Under the pieces are notes generated by a model that saw only the letters and a program-made list of their open reading frames with translations, ran no database searches and had not been told where the DNA came from. DNA of 45,572 nucleotides from Saprospiraceae bacterium (GTDB lineage Bacteria; Bacteroidota; Bacteroidia; Chitinophagales; Saprospiraceae): assembly GCA_030729925.1 (NCBI GenBank), contig JANQWK010000037.1, forward strand, positions 1 through 45,572, written 5' to 3'. Position 1 is the first letter of the stretch, and each line of letters starts with the position of its first letter. The position numbers and the translations under genes were made by a program. This document shows positions 6,293 to 16,600 of the stretch, in pieces.

Positions 6293-7879
6293 TTAGTCCG
6301 CCGCGTACATTTGCAGGGCGCGGGCAGAAGGATCAACAATATCGCCACACCAGCGAGGCAACCATTGATAGGGTGTCAGGTTTTGGTGAGGGCCATAAAA
6401 CTCGGTAAATTTCTTGCGGAAATAATAAGCCTCCTTCGTTTGGGGCGGATTCAACGCAAAATCGTTTTTGTGCGTCTGGTATTCCGTATCGGAAACCACG
6501 GTATCCACATATTCCTGGATAATGTGGTGCCAGGAGCGGGTTCGGCTGCTCACCGAATCCGAAAACCCGTTTTTGCGTCGCCACAATACACTGTCCGGAA
6601 GCAGGTTATCTTTTTCAAAAGCCTTTCGCAAGGGATATTTTTCTATGCGCTGGTCGTCAAACATCCGGATTTTGGGATCTATGCCCATGTAGTAAGCCAG
6701 GAAGGCTTGGTCACTGAAAGGCACCCTGCCTTCCAAACCTGCAGACGAGATGCTGCGGTCGCCGCGCAACATATCGAAATAATGGATATCCGTGAGCAAA
6801 CGCACCGCTTCTGCCTGGAAAGCCTCCGGAGAAGGAGCTGCCTGGAAATACAGGTAACTGCCCATCTCGTCAATGGTTTCGCCGGTGTACAGCACTTTTA
6901 CATCCGAATTGTCCCGCACGTAGTGCGAAATCAGCATGTGTCCTACAGAAGCCCTGATGGTGGTCACATCATAAGAACCGACCGTATAGATCGTTTCGTC
7001 CAAAGCACCCAGAAAATCCTTCTCTGTCAATACCACATCGTGGTGCTTTGATCCAATATGATGCGCCACCTCACGGGCTCTAATCAAATCCATAGATCCG
7101 TCCATCCCTACGGAAAACGTCTCGATCGGGTCTGCGCCTTTGCGGTACTTGTTGGCAATGGCCGAGACCAGCGAAGAATCGAGTCCGCCGCTGAGCAAAG
7201 CGCCCACGGGGCGGTCAGACATCATGCGCTTCACCACCGCATCAATCAGCAGTTCGCGAATGCGGGCAAACATCTCCTCGCTTTCTTCAGTCGTATGGAT
7301 GGGATATTCGTGTACATACCAGGTATGAAAAGTGTCGGGGCTGGAAGAACTCCACCAGTGCGCCGGCGGAAACTGCTCCAATTTGTCGAAAGCCACCAAA
7401 GCCTTCGCTTCGCTCGCAAAACCCAGTTCGCGGCCATCTCCCGAGCGACCCATATACATGCCGCGCACGCCAAGATGGTCACGGGCCGCAAAAAACTCCC
7501 CGCTGCGCTCGTCGTACAAGCAGAAAGCAAACTCGGCATCCAGTTGTTTGACCGCCTCCGCCATACCATATTTGCGGTACATGTGGATGATCACCTCGCA
7601 ATCGCTGTCGGTCTGCAACTCAAACTGATTGGCACTGGCCAGTTGCTGATAATTATAGATCTCCGCGTTGGCAATCAGCCAGCAATCCTGCAGGTGCATG
7701 GGCTGGTTGCTCTCGCTGTTAAGTCCGTTGATAGAAAGTCGGTGGAAACCAAACTGTACATGCGGGGCTACCGCACGAAATTCCGAATAATCCGGCCCCC
7801 GGTGCTGGATGCGCTGATAATCGGGAAGCAGCTCCTCAGCACTGCGTTGTTGTCCTACATAAGCAAAAATACCACACAC
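6293..7879 (-). CDS. Asparagine synthase (glutamine-hydrolysing), divergent
   Basis: The protein has 528 residues from GTG 7877-7879. That start puts Cys at position 2 (MCGIFAYVG), as required for the N-terminal-nucleophile glutaminase; the longer frame from ATG 7927 would bury it. Glutaminase motifs: HRGPD, a variant NAEIYN (usually NGEIYN) and TDSDCEV. The synthetase domain has the PPi loop LSGGLDSS. Where E. coli AsnB has SGEGSDE and RANK, this protein has TGETIDE and RGDR (LRGDRSISSAGLEGRVPF). It would make asparagine, or an amide on another carboxylate, from aspartate, glutamine and ATP. It stands alone between the histidine kinase and the DUF5916 gene, with a 169-bp AT-rich upstream region in which I see no clear promoter box. 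Confidence 0.88.
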   Translation of the reverse strand: MCGIFAYVGQQRSAEELLPDYQRIQHRGPDYSEFRAVAPHVQFGFHRLSINGLNSESNQPMHLQDCWLIANAEIYNYQQLASANQFELQTDSDCEVIIHMYRKYGMAEAVKQLDAEFAFCLYDERSGEFFAARDHLGVRGMYMGRSGDGRELGFASEAKALVAFDKLEQFPPAHWWSSSSPDTFHTWYVHEYPIHTTEESEEMFARIRELLIDAVVKRMMSDRPVGALLSGGLDSSLVSAIANKYRKGADPIETFSVGMDGSMDLIRAREVAHHIGSKHHDVVLTEKDFLGALDETIYTVGSYDVTTIRASVGHMLISHYVRDNSDVKVLYTGETIDEMGSYLYFQAAPSPEAFQAEAVRLLTDIHYFDMLRGDRSISSAGLEGRVPFSDQAFLAYYMGIDPKIRMFDDQRIEKYPLRKAFEKDNLLPDSVLWRRKNGFSDSVSSRTRSWHHIIQEYVDTVVSDTEYQTHKNDFALNPPQTKEAYYFRKKFTEFYGPHQNLTPYQWLPRWCGDIVDPSARALQMYAAD

Positions 7880-8048
7880 GATAGTCGAGTTTTGTTGATA
7901 AATGAATAACCTGAGACAAAAAAACATTCTTTCTCAAAGAAAAACAAGTTTTTTTGTGTTTTTTTCAACGCTTTTTAACTGCAATTAGATTATTGGCAAT
8001 TTTAGGCTTCTTTTTTTTGGATTTTTATAATTTTCCCCGAAGGGGCGC

Positions 8049-10226
8049 TCAAATATTCAGCCAGTAGGTCAACTTTGCGACGAGGTTGCGGGTTTTGGGT
8101 CCGATATTGGGTTCGATGAGGTAGTTGTCGGTATAGACGAGGAAAAAATCGGACATGGGGGCGAAGCGCCACTGGAGTCGGCTGTTGATGTTAAAGTTAT
8201 TGGCTTGGGTATTGTACTGGAGGAAGTTGGTCCAGAAGAGGTTATTGGTAAAGCTGAATTCCAGTCGGGCGCCGAGCAGGGTAAGGGCTTCGTAGCCGTA
8301 GGGGTCTTGAAAGTCCAGGAAATTTTGTTCTACTTGCAGGCTGAAATTGCCCCAAGGTTGGCGGCGGTAGTTGAGGGCGGCTCGGTAGGTAAATTTATTG
8401 CCGGCGTAGAAGGTGCCATAAACCGCGAAGAAGGTAGCGTTGAACTGTCGGCGCAGGTCGGTATTGTATTCGATATTGAATTCGATGTTGTTATAGGCTT
8501 TGGCGGGCAGGGGGGTATCGCCGGTAAAGCTGAAGGGAAACTGCAGGTCCACGTAGTTGTTGTTGATGCGGAAGCGCAGCTGGGAGGTATTTTGGAGCAC
8601 CAGGAAATAGCGGAGCCGGGTGTACCAGTCGGTCAGTCCTACCCCATTGTTAAAAAACAGGTTGTTTTCGAGTCCAAACCAATGCTGGTTGATCCGGGCA
8701 TTGTTTTCCGGGAGCAGGTAATAGTCCAGTCGGTTATAGACCCTGGTAAAGCCAAGTCGGATGAAGGTGTCGCGGGCGGCATCGTAATTGCTCACCTGGG
8801 GCACAAATCCCATATCGGCGTAGTAATTGCTGCCCACGTGTCCGCCGTTCAGGAAAACCCTAAACTTTCTGCCCCCGTAATCCAGACTGCCGGTCAGCGC
8901 GGCGGTTTCGCCACTCACCCCGTGTTTGAAACTCTGGTTGTAGCCCAGGTTGGCCGACCATTTGCCGTCCTGGCTCACGTAATCCATCTCCAGACCTGCA
9001 TTGCGGCCGTAATCGGTAGCGACCCATTCGGCATCCTGAATGGCCTGTCGGCTCAGAAACAGTCCCTTGATCACGGAACGGCTGAGGATTTTGCGCTGAA
9101 AGGAGGCGGCGGTAAAGTTTTGGTTGGCCAGTCCCTCGCCGGGTCGGGTCTGGATGTTCATCAGTCCGATGCGCGAGCGTTGGTCGAGGTTGCCGCTCAG
9201 GCGCAGCCCGTAACTGATGGGCAGGGGGGTACCGGAATCGCTCAGTCCGATGCGTCGGGAAAAAAAAGGCAGGGCAGAATTGTTGCCAAAAGAGCCGAAA
9301 ATGTCGGCGTTTTCGAGGAAGAAGGTCCTCCGTTCCGGAAAAAACACATTGAAGCGGGTCAGGTTACTCACCTGCTGGTCCACCTCCACCTGGGAAAAAT
9401 CGGGGTTGACGGTCACATCGAGGTTAAGCCCCTGGCTCACCAGCACCTTGCCGTCTATCCCCACATCCATGCCCGCGGTCGCCTTTTTTTGCGAAGCAGG
9501 TTTGTCCGCATTAGCCGCCACATACGGGATCACCGACACATTGCTCTTCGCCTGTCGGGGTGAACGCTCCCACACCATTTCTTGCAGGTAGCCCAGTTCC
9601 CAAGCCTCAAATTGCAGGGGAACCCTTCGCCAGGTATCAATTTCGTTGTTGGAAGGATCATCGCGCACGAGGTTGATGCCCCAGACGAGGTTGTTTTCCT
9701 TGAAGCGCAGGGTCTGGAAAGGGATAGCAATTTCTGCCACCCAGCGATCGGGGTAGGTTTGTATGGCGGAATACCATTTGTTGTCCCAGTTGAGGTCCAG
9801 TCTTCCCCCGGAAATCAGTCCCTCCGTCTGTGCCCCGCCGGCATTGAGGGCAAACAAAAAAGCATTGGTCTGTTGGTTGAGCGGATCCAGGATCAGTTCG
9901 ATCCCGTCGCTGCTGCCGAGTCGGTTGTCGCGTTTGAGCGATTGGATGATGGGGTCCTTGCGGAAAAAGCAAACCGCGCTCAGGTACAAAAACTGATCGT
10001 CGAAAAGCACCCGAAAGAGGGTCTGTTCGGTTGCCTGGGCGCTGTCCCGCGGCGTGTGCATCCAAAGTCTGTCCACGCTACCAGCCTCCTTCCAGGCCGA
10101 TTCATCGAGGATCCCGTCTATTTGAATGGAAACATCTGTATATTTGACGTATATCTGTTCGTCCTGTCCGTGGCTCGTGAAGGCCCAAAGGAGCAGGAAC
10201 AGCAGGGTTAGGGTTTTTTGGTGCAT
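8049..10226 (-). CDS. DUF5916 protein with CBM9-like N-terminal domain
   Basis: The protein has 725 residues from ATG 10226. A signal peptide (hydrophobic LTLLFLLLWAF, ending near SHGQ) is followed by a family-9-like carbohydrate-binding beta-sandwich (about 28-215: IQIDGILDESAWKEA, RVLFDDQFLYLSAVC, DGIELILDP, WVAEIAIPFQTLRF). The rest is the DUF5916 region (about 225-725), rich in alternating aromatic and polar strands typical of an outer-membrane beta barrel (NPDFSQVEVD, NVFFPERRTFFLENADIFG) and ending in an aromatic-containing strand (LTYWLNI). Relatives are common in Bacteroidota; substrate and role are unknown. It is transcribed alone, divergent from the CoA-transferase operon. Confidence 0.85.
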   Translation of the reverse strand: MHQKTLTLLFLLLWAFTSHGQDEQIYVKYTDVSIQIDGILDESAWKEAGSVDRLWMHTPRDSAQATEQTLFRVLFDDQFLYLSAVCFFRKDPIIQSLKRDNRLGSSDGIELILDPLNQQTNAFLFALNAGGAQTEGLISGGRLDLNWDNKWYSAIQTYPDRWVAEIAIPFQTLRFKENNLVWGINLVRDDPSNNEIDTWRRVPLQFEAWELGYLQEMVWERSPRQAKSNVSVIPYVAANADKPASQKKATAGMDVGIDGKVLVSQGLNLDVTVNPDFSQVEVDQQVSNLTRFNVFFPERRTFFLENADIFGSFGNNSALPFFSRRIGLSDSGTPLPISYGLRLSGNLDQRSRIGLMNIQTRPGEGLANQNFTAASFQRKILSRSVIKGLFLSRQAIQDAEWVATDYGRNAGLEMDYVSQDGKWSANLGYNQSFKHGVSGETAALTGSLDYGGRKFRVFLNGGHVGSNYYADMGFVPQVSNYDAARDTFIRLGFTRVYNRLDYYLLPENNARINQHWFGLENNLFFNNGVGLTDWYTRLRYFLVLQNTSQLRFRINNNYVDLQFPFSFTGDTPLPAKAYNNIEFNIEYNTDLRRQFNATFFAVYGTFYAGNKFTYRAALNYRRQPWGNFSLQVEQNFLDFQDPYGYEALTLLGARLEFSFTNNLFWTNFLQYNTQANNFNINSRLQWRFAPMSDFFLVYTDNYLIEPNIGPKTRNLVAKLTYWLNI

Positions 10227-10311
10227 GCGAGGCAAAGGGTTTTAAGTTGGCTTGTTTGCAAGCTAAGCAAACCTGACTTTTTAATTATTATTTAGCCAAA
10301 AAAATTTATCT

Positions 10312-11403
10312 GTGGGTTTTCCAAACGCGATTTGTTCCGATTTGCGGGTGGTGGAGCTGGCCAGTGTGCTGGCGGGTCCTGCCGTGGGAATGTTTTTTGC
10401 CGAGCTGGGCGCGCAGGTGATTAAGGTGGAAAACAAGACCACCGGGGGCGATGTGACCCGCAACTGGCGCATGCCTTCAGAACGGCCGGATATTCCGCTG
10501 CCGGCATACTACCACAGCGTCAACTGGGGTAAGGAGTCGCTGTTGTTGGACCTGACCGACCCCACAGATGCGATTCGGGTGCGGGAACTGATTGCCGGAG
10601 CAGATGTCCTGATCACCAATTTCACCCGCAAAAAAGCAGAAAAGCTGGGGGTGGACTATCCTTCGATACAGGCGCTAAAGCCCGATATTATCCATGTGAA
10701 CCTGACCGCCTACGGCGAAAACGACGAGCGACCCGGTTTTGATGCTGCCCTGCAGGCGGAAACGGGGTTTTTGTACCTCTGCGGAGAACCGGATCGGCCT
10801 CCGGTGAAGATGCCGGTTGCGCTGATTGACATTCTGGCGGCGCACCAGATGAAGGAGGGGGTCTTGCTCGCCCTGCTCGAAAAAATGCGCTACGGCCGGG
10901 GAGCTTACATCACTGTCTCGCTGTTTGATGCGGCCATTGCGGCTTTGGCCAACCAGGCGTCCAACTGGCTCAATACCCATTGCATCCCTCAGCGCATGGG
11001 CAACCAACACCCCAATATTGCACCTTATGGCGACCTGTATGTCTGTTCCGACAGACAGTGGTTGTTGCTCGCCGTCGGGACGGAAAAACAATTTGAGCAG
11101 TTGTGTGCCGTACTGGGTATGCCTGAGCTCCCCCAGGATGCGCGTTTTGCCCGGAATGGCGTGCGGGTGATCCATCGGGAGGCCCTCAACAGCTTATTGG
11201 GTGGGGCTATCGCCCAAAACAGTCGGGACTACTGGATGTCCAGGTTGCAGGAAGTCGGCGTACCGGTAGCCCTGCCGCGGGATATGTCGGAAGTCTTTGC
11301 CCTGCCGGCGACCGAGCGACTGGTGCTGCGGCAAACCGAAGCCGATGGAAGTTTGTCGGCCCGCGTGCGAACCGCTATATTTGAAATAAATCCACAATTA
11401 TAA
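10312..11403 (+). CDS. CaiB/BaiF family CoA-transferase
   Basis: The 363-residue protein begins at GTG 10312. It shows class III CoA-transferase features: the nucleotide-binding-like start LRVVELASVLAGPAVGMFFAELGAQVIKVE (11-40), LTDPTD and ADVLITNF (about 81-104), and PGFDAALQAETG around 141-152, where Asp144 matches the catalytic Asp that forms an acyl anhydride and then a CoA thioester. It moves CoA between carboxylic acids; the acyl group is unknown. The protein is shorter than the usual ~400 residues, mainly at the C-terminus. It heads a tight operon with gaps of 4-17 bp to the next genes. Confidence 0.9.
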   Translation: MGFPNAICSDLRVVELASVLAGPAVGMFFAELGAQVIKVENKTTGGDVTRNWRMPSERPDIPLPAYYHSVNWGKESLLLDLTDPTDAIRVRELIAGADVLITNFTRKKAEKLGVDYPSIQALKPDIIHVNLTAYGENDERPGFDAALQAETGFLYLCGEPDRPPVKMPVALIDILAAHQMKEGVLLALLEKMRYGRGAYITVSLFDAAIAALANQASNWLNTHCIPQRMGNQHPNIAPYGDLYVCSDRQWLLLAVGTEKQFEQLCAVLGMPELPQDARFARNGVRVIHREALNSLLGGAIAQNSRDYWMSRLQEVGVPVALPRDMSEVFALPATERLVLRQTEADGSLSARVRTAIFEINPQL

Positions 11404-11407
11404 TGGT

Positions 11408-12244
11408 ATGATGCGACACTTCACCGCTTTTCTGTCTTTGTGCCTGCTGGTTTCCCTGATGGGCACCCCAAGGGCAACCGCTCAGTCTGCCGCCAAAGGC
11501 TGGCAAAAGCAAAAAATGGCTAAGGGGCTCACCCTTTACACCCTCGATCAAAGCCGCGATGCCCGCGAACCGCAGTTTGTACAGGTTCTCAAAGTGGGCA
11601 AAAAGCGCTCGGCGGGACTCGCCTACTCGGCTTCCGAACTAAAAACCACCAGTCAGTTTGCCGCAGAACACCAGGCGCTGGCGGCGGTCAATGCCGGGTT
11701 TTTCGACATGAAAAACGGCGGATCGGTCACCTATCTCAAGGTAGATGGCCAAGTAATCAGCGAGAACGCCAAGGAAAATCCCCTGATCACCCAAAGTGCT
11801 TTTGTGGTGACCTCCCGGGGAAAAGCGCTGATCGAGCCCGTCGTATCGCCCAAGTACTATTCCCAATCCGATATCTACGCAGATGTCCTGTTTACCGGCC
11901 CCCTGCTCCTCCACGATGGCCGGGTACTTGCGCAGGACACCGCCAAAACCTTTGTCAGTTATCGGCATCCCCGCACAGCGGCATGTACCCTGCCCAGTGG
12001 CGAACTGCTCCTCGTAACGGCTGACGGTCGGGCGCAGGAAGCCCGGGGGTATTCCCTGCCCGAACTGGCTGCCCTCCTGCAAAGTCTGGACTGTGAGGAT
12101 GCCATCAACTTCGACGGGGGCGGATCTACCACCCTGTGGGTTAGGCAGGGTGAGCGCGGGGAGGTCGTGAACCACCCGTCCGACAACCGGCGCTTCGACA
12201 ACCAGGGCGAGCGGCGGGTAGCCAATATTGTCTTCATCAAATAA
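11408..12244 (+). CDS. Exported phosphodiester glycosidase (NAGPA/DUF2233) domain protein
   Basis: The 278-residue protein has a signal peptide (residues 1-26, LSLCLLVSLMG then ATAQ). The NAGPA domain follows, with its diagnostic motifs: AAVNAGFFD (92-100), HPRTAACTLPSGELLLV (187-203), NFDGGGSTTLW (234-244) and the closing RRVANIVFIK. The family includes the uncovering enzyme that removes N-acetylglucosamine from a phosphodiester, and bacterial relatives acting on envelope or spore polymers. The protein should act in the periplasm or at the surface; its substrate is unknown. Two ATG codons (11408 and 11411) are possible. It lies 4 bp after the CoA-transferase gene. Confidence 0.9.
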   Translation: MMRHFTAFLSLCLLVSLMGTPRATAQSAAKGWQKQKMAKGLTLYTLDQSRDAREPQFVQVLKVGKKRSAGLAYSASELKTTSQFAAEHQALAAVNAGFFDMKNGGSVTYLKVDGQVISENAKENPLITQSAFVVTSRGKALIEPVVSPKYYSQSDIYADVLFTGPLLLHDGRVLAQDTAKTFVSYRHPRTAACTLPSGELLLVTADGRAQEARGYSLPELAALLQSLDCEDAINFDGGGSTTLWVRQGERGEVVNHPSDNRRFDNQGERRVANIVFIK

Positions 12245-12261
12245 GCAGCATCGTGGAAGCA

Positions 12262-13431
12262 ATGACCCTTTTTCAGCTCAATGAGTTCATCCGCCGTGTG
12301 ATGGCGCTCAATTTTCCCGAACCCGTATGGGTGAAGGGCGAAATCGCGCAGCTCAGTTTGTCCGGGGGACACCACTACCTGCAGTTGATCGAAAAAAGCA
12401 CGGATCCGGATGGAGCCATTGTGGCAGAAAACAAGTGCATCATCTGGAGCAGACAATACGCCGTCTTGCAAAAGCGCCTTTCGGGGCAACTGGCGCCCCT
12501 TTTGCGGCCGGGCATGCAGGTCAAAATCCGGGTACAAGTAGGCTTTCACGAGCGCTACGGCATGCAACTCGTGGTAGAAGACCTCGACCCGGAATACACC
12601 CTGGGGCAACTGGAACTCGAGCGCCTCCAAAACATGGAAGCCTTGCGCAAAGCGGGTCTGCTGGGCAAAAATGCGGAAGTGCCCCTGCGGCCTGTGCTAC
12701 AGCGGATCGCCCTGATGGCTTCTTCCCGATCTGCCGGCTACCAGGACTTTGTGCAACAACTTGGCCAAAACCCCTACGGGTATCAATTTGCACTAACGTT
12801 ATTTGAGATCCCGGTACAGGGTCAGGGGGTTGAAGCTCAGGCCCTTGCGCAACTCGATCAGATTGCATCGCGAGAAGGGCAATTTGACGGGGTCGTGATC
12901 ATCCGGGGCGGTGGTGCGCGCATAGACTTGGGGGGATTCGACAGTCTGCCCTTAGCCACCCGGGTAGCCAAATTTTCACTGCCGGTATTCTGCGGTATCG
13001 GGCACGACACCGACGAAACCCTATTGGACTTGGTGGTAGCCCGATCGCTCAAAACCCCCACGGCGGTAGCCGAACACCTCCTGTTGCACAATGCCCGGTT
13101 TGAAGCCACGGTGGAGCAACTTGGCCAAAAACTGCAACAAAGGGCCGCGCGTTTTCTGCAGGAGCAGGAACTGTACCTCTCGCGCCTGCAGCTACTCCTT
13201 CGGCAATCGGCCCAAAGTTCCCTGCGGCAGGCAGTCCAACAGCTCCAGGCACAGCAAAAACTCCTGGAAGTCCTCAACCCCCTGCACACCCTCGGCAAAG
13301 GCTACAGTCTGACCCTTAAAAACGGCGTGGTCGTTCGATCAGCGGCCGATCTGGCTCCCGGAGACACCATTCAGACCCGTTTTGCCGACGGCATTGCCAC
13401 CAGTACCGTAAACTCCAACAAAAACCAATAA
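12262..13431 (+). CDS. xseA: Exodeoxyribonuclease VII large subunit
   Basis: The protein has 389 residues from ATG 12262; an in-frame GTG at 12253 is possible. It has the N-terminal OB fold (FPEPVWVKGEIAQLSLSGGHHYLQL, about 18-42), the catalytic core (FDGVVIIRGGGARIDLGGFDS, LPVFCGIGHDTDETLLDLVVARSLKTPTAVAEHLL) and a C-terminal coiled coil rich in Q and L, closing with LGKGYSLTLKNG. With XseB it degrades single-stranded DNA from both ends to short acid-soluble oligonucleotides in recombination and mismatch repair. It is typical in sequence and length. xseB follows after a single base. Confidence 0.96.
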   Translation: MTLFQLNEFIRRVMALNFPEPVWVKGEIAQLSLSGGHHYLQLIEKSTDPDGAIVAENKCIIWSRQYAVLQKRLSGQLAPLLRPGMQVKIRVQVGFHERYGMQLVVEDLDPEYTLGQLELERLQNMEALRKAGLLGKNAEVPLRPVLQRIALMASSRSAGYQDFVQQLGQNPYGYQFALTLFEIPVQGQGVEAQALAQLDQIASREGQFDGVVIIRGGGARIDLGGFDSLPLATRVAKFSLPVFCGIGHDTDETLLDLVVARSLKTPTAVAEHLLLHNARFEATVEQLGQKLQQRAARFLQEQELYLSRLQLLLRQSAQSSLRQAVQQLQAQQKLLEVLNPLHTLGKGYSLTLKNGVVVRSAADLAPGDTIQTRFADGIATSTVNSNKNQ

Positions 13432-13432
13432 G

Positions 13433-13630
13433 ATGGAAGCCCATAACTATGAAGCAGCCCTGCAGGAACTCCAGCAGATCGTGGACACCCTGCAATCGGA
13501 ATTCAGGGATCCCGACGAACTCATGCGGCTGGTAGCCCGCGGCAATGAGCTTATCCTGTTTTGCAAAGACAAGCTCCGTGCCACGGCCGCTTTTTTGGAA
13601 GAAGACAGGCTGTCCGGATCAGCGGATTAA
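13433..13630 (+). CDS. xseB: Exodeoxyribonuclease VII small subunit
   Basis: A 65-residue helical protein with the XseB pattern NYEAALQELQQIVDTLQSE, followed by DELMRLVARGNELILFCKDKLRATA. Several copies coat the XseA coiled coil and are needed for activity. It starts one base after the xseA stop, so translation is probably coupled. Its last 12 bases overlap the end of the convergent T9SS protein gene at 13619, leaving no room for a terminator. Confidence 0.95.
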   Translation: MEAHNYEAALQELQQIVDTLQSEFRDPDELMRLVARGNELILFCKDKLRATAAFLEEDRLSGSAD

Positions 13631-16600
13631 GGTCACTTCGCCCTTTTTCACGATTTCGGCTCCATCCAGCCTGCGCAGTACAATGATGTAAATATATACA
13701 TCGGATACGGCTGGTTTGCCCTTGAACTCACCGTCCCAGCCAGTATCGGGGGTTTGATTGCTATATACTTTTTGTCCCCAGCGGTTAAACACCTCAAAGG
13801 ACTCCAATTCCAGGTTGCCCGAGGTAAAATAGGTAAAGCGATCGTTCAGTCCGTCGCCATTGGGGGTAAACGCGGTGGGGATCTCCACCACCGGTTCGAC
13901 CACGGTAAAGACCACCTCGGCCGATGCCGTACACCCGCTTGGGCTGGTCACCAGCAAGGTATAAACGATATCATTGCTCAGGGGCTGTACCTCTATGCTT
14001 TCTCCGGTAGCCCCGGGGATCGCCACTCCGTTTTCCTGCCATTGCAGGGTCAGCGGACCGGTATTGCTCGTCTCGATCGCCGCGCTCAGGGTCACTTTGT
14101 CGCCCTGGTCAATCCTGAAATTTTGATCTTCTTCATTGGTCGTAATATCCACGATGATCAGCGGATCCACCTCTACGGTAGTACTCAGGATCACGGGGTT
14201 ACAACGATCTGACTGAATATAGGTAAGGGTATAAGTGGTCGTCTGGGAGGGCCGGACCGTCACACTGGCATCGGTATCGTTCAGTTCGCGGCCAAAATTA
14301 TCGGTCCAGATAAACACATCAGTAGGAGTTCCGCCCGACACATTTGCATTGAGGGTTACGGACTCGCCCGGACAAATAAAATCATCGGAGGCACTCAGGC
14401 TGACCGAGGCCAGATCCAGTACATTGATGGTAATAGAAGCCTCATAAGGCGGACAATCCGATCCAAATTCTTTGATGCTCAGGAAATAGGTGGTCGTTTG
14501 AGCCGGGGTCACCTGCGGGAAAGGATCCAGAATCGTCCCGAAGGTGGGATCTGTGGAAGTCCAGACGTAGGAAATGCCGCTCAGGGGTCTTGTATTGAGG
14601 GTAACGGTCTCCCCGGGGCAGATCGTCGTAGCCTTGGGGAACTCAAAAGGCGGAATCTGTTCCACATCTATGGTCGTAGAAACACTCACCGGGCACTCCC
14701 CTGCCTTTCCCTGGAAGGTATAGGTCGTTTTAGAGGTAGGTCGGACGGTGGGAGTCAGACAATCCTTGCAGCTCACCCCATCGGCGGGCGTCCACTCTTT
14801 ATCTTCCAGGTCTCCGACCAGGTTCACCACCAGCCGGATCTCCTCCGGATAGCAGAGCAGGGTATCGGTCGGGGTAATTGAAATCTCGGGGATGGTATCC
14901 ACGTTGATCACCGCGGTGGTCGTGTCCACACAGGCGCCATTGACCGTTGCCCGATAGAGGGTACGGGTAATATCTGCGGTAAGCACCATATTCAGCAGGG
15001 AATCCGGCGACTCGAAGCCGGCATCGGAAGGCCCCCAGGAGAAGGTGATGTCAGGGAAATTTTCAGGATCGTAGGTGGGGGTTTTGAGAATCAGCAGACT
15101 GCCCTCGCAGACCGTCGTATCGGCCGGAGCGATAGACAAATCGGCCGGAAGAGAATCCACAAACACCGTAATCGTATCGGTAGCCACACACTGTCCGTTG
15201 CTCACCTGAGCCAGGTAACGGGATACGGGCTGGGTGGGTTGGATCCGCAATTCATCGGCCACCACCGCCAGGAATGCACCGTCGCTCGAGTACCAGCTTA
15301 TGGGGGATCCTGCGGGGTTGGTACTGGTCGTCAGGGTCGCTGACTCCCCTTCACACACGCGAAGTTCATCCTGTCCGTCTGCGATGCGCACGGCGGAAGG
15401 AATCATGGTCAGTTCGAAGGCTGCGGAATACACGCAGGTGCCATTCACCACATTCAGGGTAAACGTGCCACTGTTTTCCGGAACCATACGGGCATCGGGT
15501 CGGGTCGGGTCATCGAACACCCCGGGACCTGTCCACTCGTAGATCACCCCGGGCAGGGCAGGCATTGCGGAAAGCTGCAATTCGGTTCCCTCGCACACGG
15601 TAGTATCGGAAAGGATCACCACCTCCACCAGGGTATCCACGGCTATCGTCACGCTATCGCGCGAAGGCAGCGGACAAAGTCCGTTCGACACCTCGAGGAA
15701 GTACGTCGTCGTTGCGGCGGGTTGAACCTGTGGATTTGCGGTTGCGGCGGAGAACCCTGAAGGAACGGAAGACCAATTGTAAGTATAGCCCTCTCGGGAG
15801 GTTCCGCCCAGGTTGACCGCATCGCCTCGGCAGATTCGATTATCAGGCGCTATATCCACCACCGCTGCCGGCGGAGGAAGTACCGTCACGGAAAAACTCT
15901 CGCTAAACGAGCAGTCACCGCTGACCAGGTTGACCACCACGATGGAAGTCCCGGCCTCTTTGGCCCTAAACAGCACATCGCCCTGATCCAGGTAGGTACC
16001 CTCCAGCAAAAATCCGGAAAATTGCCAGTTGTAGATCGCTTTGTCGTAAGCAGGGCCGGCAAAAACCCGGAAATCCTCTCCCCTGCAAACGGTGATGTTG
16101 GGGAAATCGGGCAAGCCCAGCACCTGTACCGCAATTTCTATAGAAGTCGTACTGCAATTTTTAACAATATGCGCTTTATAAGTTGTCGTAGTGGCGGGAC
16201 GCGCTATCGGATTTGGGCAGTCGGTGCAGGAGAGCGTCCCATTGGGATCCTCCCATAGGATATCCGTACCTGTATTTTCGAGTAGCAGGGGAGCTGATCC
16301 TCCCGGGCAAATCGTGGTATCGCCCCTCACCACGGTCACGGGCATAGGAGCCATCACGCCGGGATCTGAGGGAGAAAAATCCACAAAAATACCGGAAGCA
16401 CCCACCTCATTGCCCCAATCGTTGAGCAAGACCACGTACACTTCTCCTTTTTTGGCCGCTATGCGGCTCACAAAATCATCTCCCGGGGCACCGGCGATCC
16501 CATTTTTGCAATCCAGTTCGTCCAGCACCGGAACTCCCGTCAGGGGGTGAACATCCACCAGGCCGGTCAGGACTCCCGTAGTGGACCAGGAGCTGCGGAT

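Noticed and set aside
8030-8050. CCCC-TTC-GGGG hairpin as terminator of the DUF5916 gene
   Set aside because: The stem has only four base pairs and no T-run follows on the minus strand.
8205-9563. 452-codon plus-strand frame opposite the DUF5916 gene
   Set aside because: Antisense shadow; the DUF5916 and CBM9-like motifs on the minus strand are unmistakable.
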